DNA from: Desulfurococcales archaeon
GTDB lineage: Archaea; Thermoproteota; Thermoprotei_A; Sulfolobales; AG1
NCBI GenBank assembly: GCA_026990885.1
Contig: JALXCO010000115.1
Location: 1-6,835, forward strand
Length of the DNA stretch: 6,835 nucleotides
Direction: 5' to 3'
In this document: one piece after another, positions 5,250-6,835 of the stretch
How the letters are laid out: every line of letters starts with the position of its first letter
How positions within the stretch are numbered: the stretch's first letter is position 1
Made by a program: the position numbers and the translations under genes
Notes under the pieces: generated by a model
Database searches by the model: none
The model's input: the letters and a program-made list of their open reading frames with translations, nothing else
What the model was told of the DNA's origin: nothing

Positions 5250-6302
5250 CTAAACCCTCTTTCTAAGTACACTATATATCCTAATTAACGATGAGTGAAC
5301 ATACTGAGACACAACGGCTAGAGACTCAAACCCGTAGGACTCAACGGACTCCAGCTCCAGCCACTGGCTATGTGAAACCGCTATGATAGCTAACCCGCCC
5401 CTTTTCAAAACCCTAAGCAACTCCTCTAGAATCCTACCGATAAATAGCCTCCGATCATGATACCTGATGCTTGACTGCCTCCCGTACGGGAGATCGGTAA
5501 CTATATAGTCTATAGAGCCATCTCGAAAAGGCATAAGCGTGGAGTCTGAAACGACAACAATTGGGTTCCTACATCCATACTTCTGTAGCTTCATATATGC
5601 AGACACGCATTTATGCTCTACAAGATCGCTTCCAACAACTGTGAAGCCATCTATACAGGGTCTCAAAATAAATTTCCCCGTACCCATAAACGGATCTAGA
5701 AAAACCCTTCTATACCCACTCCCCGACCCGAGGTCCCCACCGATATGTAGGTAGAGAAGATTAATCATGAAATTCTGATCCACCATATTCATGCTTCCAG
5801 GAGACCTGAAATCAATCGAGATGCTGGAGCTGGTGTCGAATTGAAGCTTATCCCTTCTGGCTATAGGATATCCCAGAGCAACAATCCTTGGAGTAACTAT
5901 CAGTGAAGCCTCCCTCTCCGAATCTATAGAGCTGTACCTTTTTCTTATATAGATCCAGTCGATATAGAGTTCGACACCCTCAATAAATATTCTAGTAATC
6001 CTGAACTTTCCTCCTGAACTGGTCAGGGAATCGAGAAAACCATATATGTCTGACGCGGAAACGCCATCTCTAGACTCGATATACGAGTCTATAAGACCCA
6101 GCTCCTTAATGTATGCGAGCCTCAAATACTTAAAGATCTCTCTATAGCCAGGGGTTAAGCTACACTTGAATAAGGCTATACCCACGCTGTAGTGAATCAA
6201 TCTACATTTATCGAGCGATAATCCATCGAGTATCTTTCCCATCTCTAGGAAAGCGAGCTCGGGCTTATCCTGCGATATAGATATATATAGTAAACGATCC
6301 AT
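5250..6302 (-). CDS. trmG10: tRNA guanine-10 N2-methyltransferase, TrmG10 type
   Basis: It probably methylates N2 of guanosine 10 in tRNA with S-adenosylmethionine. From ATG 6302 the protein has 350 residues; a TTG at 6317 would add five. The ATG is preferred because TTGGAG, which overlaps the TTG, is a ribosome-binding site 9 bases before it. The numbers below count from the TTG. The N-terminal part, about 6-150, corresponds in position to the ferredoxin-like and THUMP tRNA-binding domains, though it is poorly conserved. FRSPGSM (170-176) matches the linker before the Rossmann fold. DPFMGTG (208-214) is SAM motif I, D231 in VVGSD the acidic residue of motif II, and TDLPYG (274-279) is catalytic motif IV, with Leu in place of the commoner first Pro. 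The C-terminal YVHSSLIRIYSVL (339-351) matches the TrmG10 tail. Trm11 or another COG1041 methylase is the alternative. Confidence 0.85.
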   Translation of the reverse strand: MDRLLYISISQDKPELAFLEMGKILDGLSLDKCRLIHYSVGIALFKCSLTPGYREIFKYLRLAYIKELGLIDSYIESRDGVSASDIYGFLDSLTSSGGKFRITRIFIEGVELYIDWIYIRKRYSSIDSEREASLIVTPRIVALGYPIARRDKLQFDTSSSISIDFRSPGSMNMVDQNFMINLLYLHIGGDLGSGSGYRRVFLDPFMGTGKFILRPCIDGFTVVGSDLVEHKCVSAYMKLQKYGCRNPIVVVSDSTLMPFRDGSIDYIVTDLPYGRQSSIRYHDRRLFIGRILEELLRVLKRGGLAIIAVSHSQWLELESVESYGFESLAVVSQYVHSSLIRIYSVLRKRV

Positions 6303-6311
6303 AGTAGCATA

Positions 6312-6315
6312 CTCC
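6312..6315 (-). promoter_or_regulatory. Ribosome-binding site deciding the TrmG10 start
   Basis: GGAG on the minus strand, 9 bases upstream of ATG 6302. The alternative TTG start at 6317 shares its last base with this site, so it cannot use it. Confidence 0.55.
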
Positions 6316-6348
6316 AAGTAAGAAGTAGCTTAGGTAAGGATAAAGATT

Positions 6349-6354
6349 AAAAAA
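6349..6354 (-). terminator. Possible T-rich terminator after the radical SAM gene
   Basis: Six T residues on the minus strand start 1 base after the TAG stop, followed by AATCTTTAT. Short T-runs terminate archaeal transcription. The same A/T-rich stretch may serve as the TATA element of the methyltransferase gene, about 26 bases before a possible start near 6324. Confidence 0.35.
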
Positions 6355-6355
6355 T

Positions 6356-6835
6356 CTAGCTCTGCGCCACAGCCTTCACCTGCGCCTCCTGAAGATCGGT
6401 GATGGCTAAAGTTACCTCCTCGAGATTGGATATCTCCTTCTCGATCTGGCCAACCTTCCACTTGATAAACGCTATCAAAGCCTTCAGCATAAGCCTTAGC
6501 GGCATATACTTGGGGCCTTTCAGATAGAACTCCTTCAGTATCCTGTCGGACCAATACACCGAGTGCCACAGCGCCTTCTTCATAACCTCTATATGCGATC
6601 TAGTGAGCTTCAGCCCTTTTATGCCGGCTGACTTAGCCTTTAGAGCCCCTAGAGGCACAAAGATCATTGGGACAAGAATGCTTCTATAATTCTTCAATCT
6701 ATCCAGCAGCTCCAGAGTCTTGATAACGTCATCCTCGACCTCGCCAGGCAAACCAAGGATAAAGGTTGCTGCGGGTATTATGTTTAGATCATGCATGATC
6801 GCGAAAGCCTCCTCAGCTATATCAGGGTACTCCTC
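6356..6835 (-). CDS. Radical SAM protein, C-terminal part (cut by window edge)
   Basis: The frame is open to the right edge, so the 159 residues seen are only the C-terminal end. The ATG at 6796 is internal, because in-frame coding (E-E-Y-P-D-I-A-E-E-A-F) continues upstream of it. NIIPAATFILGLPGEVEDDV is the late barrel segment typical of COG1032-type radical SAM enzymes, many of which also bind cobalamin. The following VPMIFVPLG strand fits the same group. The CxxxCxxC cluster motif should lie outside the window. The remaining 100 or so residues are mostly helical, with a hydrophobic basic stretch (PLRLMLKALIAFIKWKVG) and a heptad-like charged tail. A membrane-lipid enzyme of the Tes or Grs kind (tetraether or ring synthesis) is one possibility in archaea, but this fragment cannot decide it. 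The gene ends 53 bases before the methyltransferase start and is on the same strand. Confidence 0.8.
   Translation of the reverse strand, partial: EEYPDIAEEAFAIMHDLNIIPAATFILGLPGEVEDDVIKTLELLDRLKNYRSILVPMIFVPLGALKAKSAGIKGLKLTRSHIEVMKKALWHSVYWSDRILKEFYLKGPKYMPLRLMLKALIAFIKWKVGQIEKEISNLEEVTLAITDLQEAQVKAVAQS

Overview
The window looks like chromosomal DNA from a thermophilic archaeon of the Thermoprotei (crenarchaeal) type. Three things point that way: TATA-box promoters with very short leaders, heavy use of AGA/AGG for arginine and ATA for isoleucine, and archaeal gene families (a ThiN-domain regulator, a TrmG10-type tRNA methylase, an archaeal nucleotidyltransferase family). I cannot place it to genus.

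Left part (1-2149, minus strand): a tightly packed shikimate-pathway operon read leftward. It runs DAHP synthase (with an N-terminal ferredoxin-like domain), then shikimate dehydrogenase, then the start of chorismate synthase, which leaves the window. Gaps are 0 and 3 bases. Dehydroquinate synthase and dehydroquinase are not between DAHP synthase and AroE. A divergent 85-base promoter region separates this operon from an aldo/keto reductase read rightward (2235-3050).

Middle part (3051-3329): the main non-coding region and the most interesting stretch. On the minus strand it carries a near-textbook archaeal H/ACA pseudouridine-guide RNA (about 3073-3142). It has a GC-rich lower stem, a guide pocket, an upper stem, GA/UGA kink-turn-like elements and an ACA box 15 nt from the target position. 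A TATA-like box lies about 26 bases upstream of its 5' end. That box forms a perfect inverted repeat with a second box facing right, which could drive a transcript containing a 44-codon ORF. The start of that ORF also resembles the C, D' and C' boxes of a C/D RNA, but lacks a proper D box. Next comes a HTH-ThiN regulator of the ThiR type (3330-4289), which probably senses thiamine phosphate.

Right part (4308-6835, minus strand): a predicted nucleotidyltransferase sits 12 bases downstream of a TrmG10-type tRNA guanine-N2 methyltransferase. The methyltransferase start is best placed at an ATG (6302) rather than the upstream TTG. Beyond it is the C-terminal part of a radical SAM protein that enters from the right edge. 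An H/ACA guide RNA and a tRNA methylase share the window, but nothing shows that they are functionally linked. No tRNA, rRNA, CRISPR array or insertion sequence was seen.
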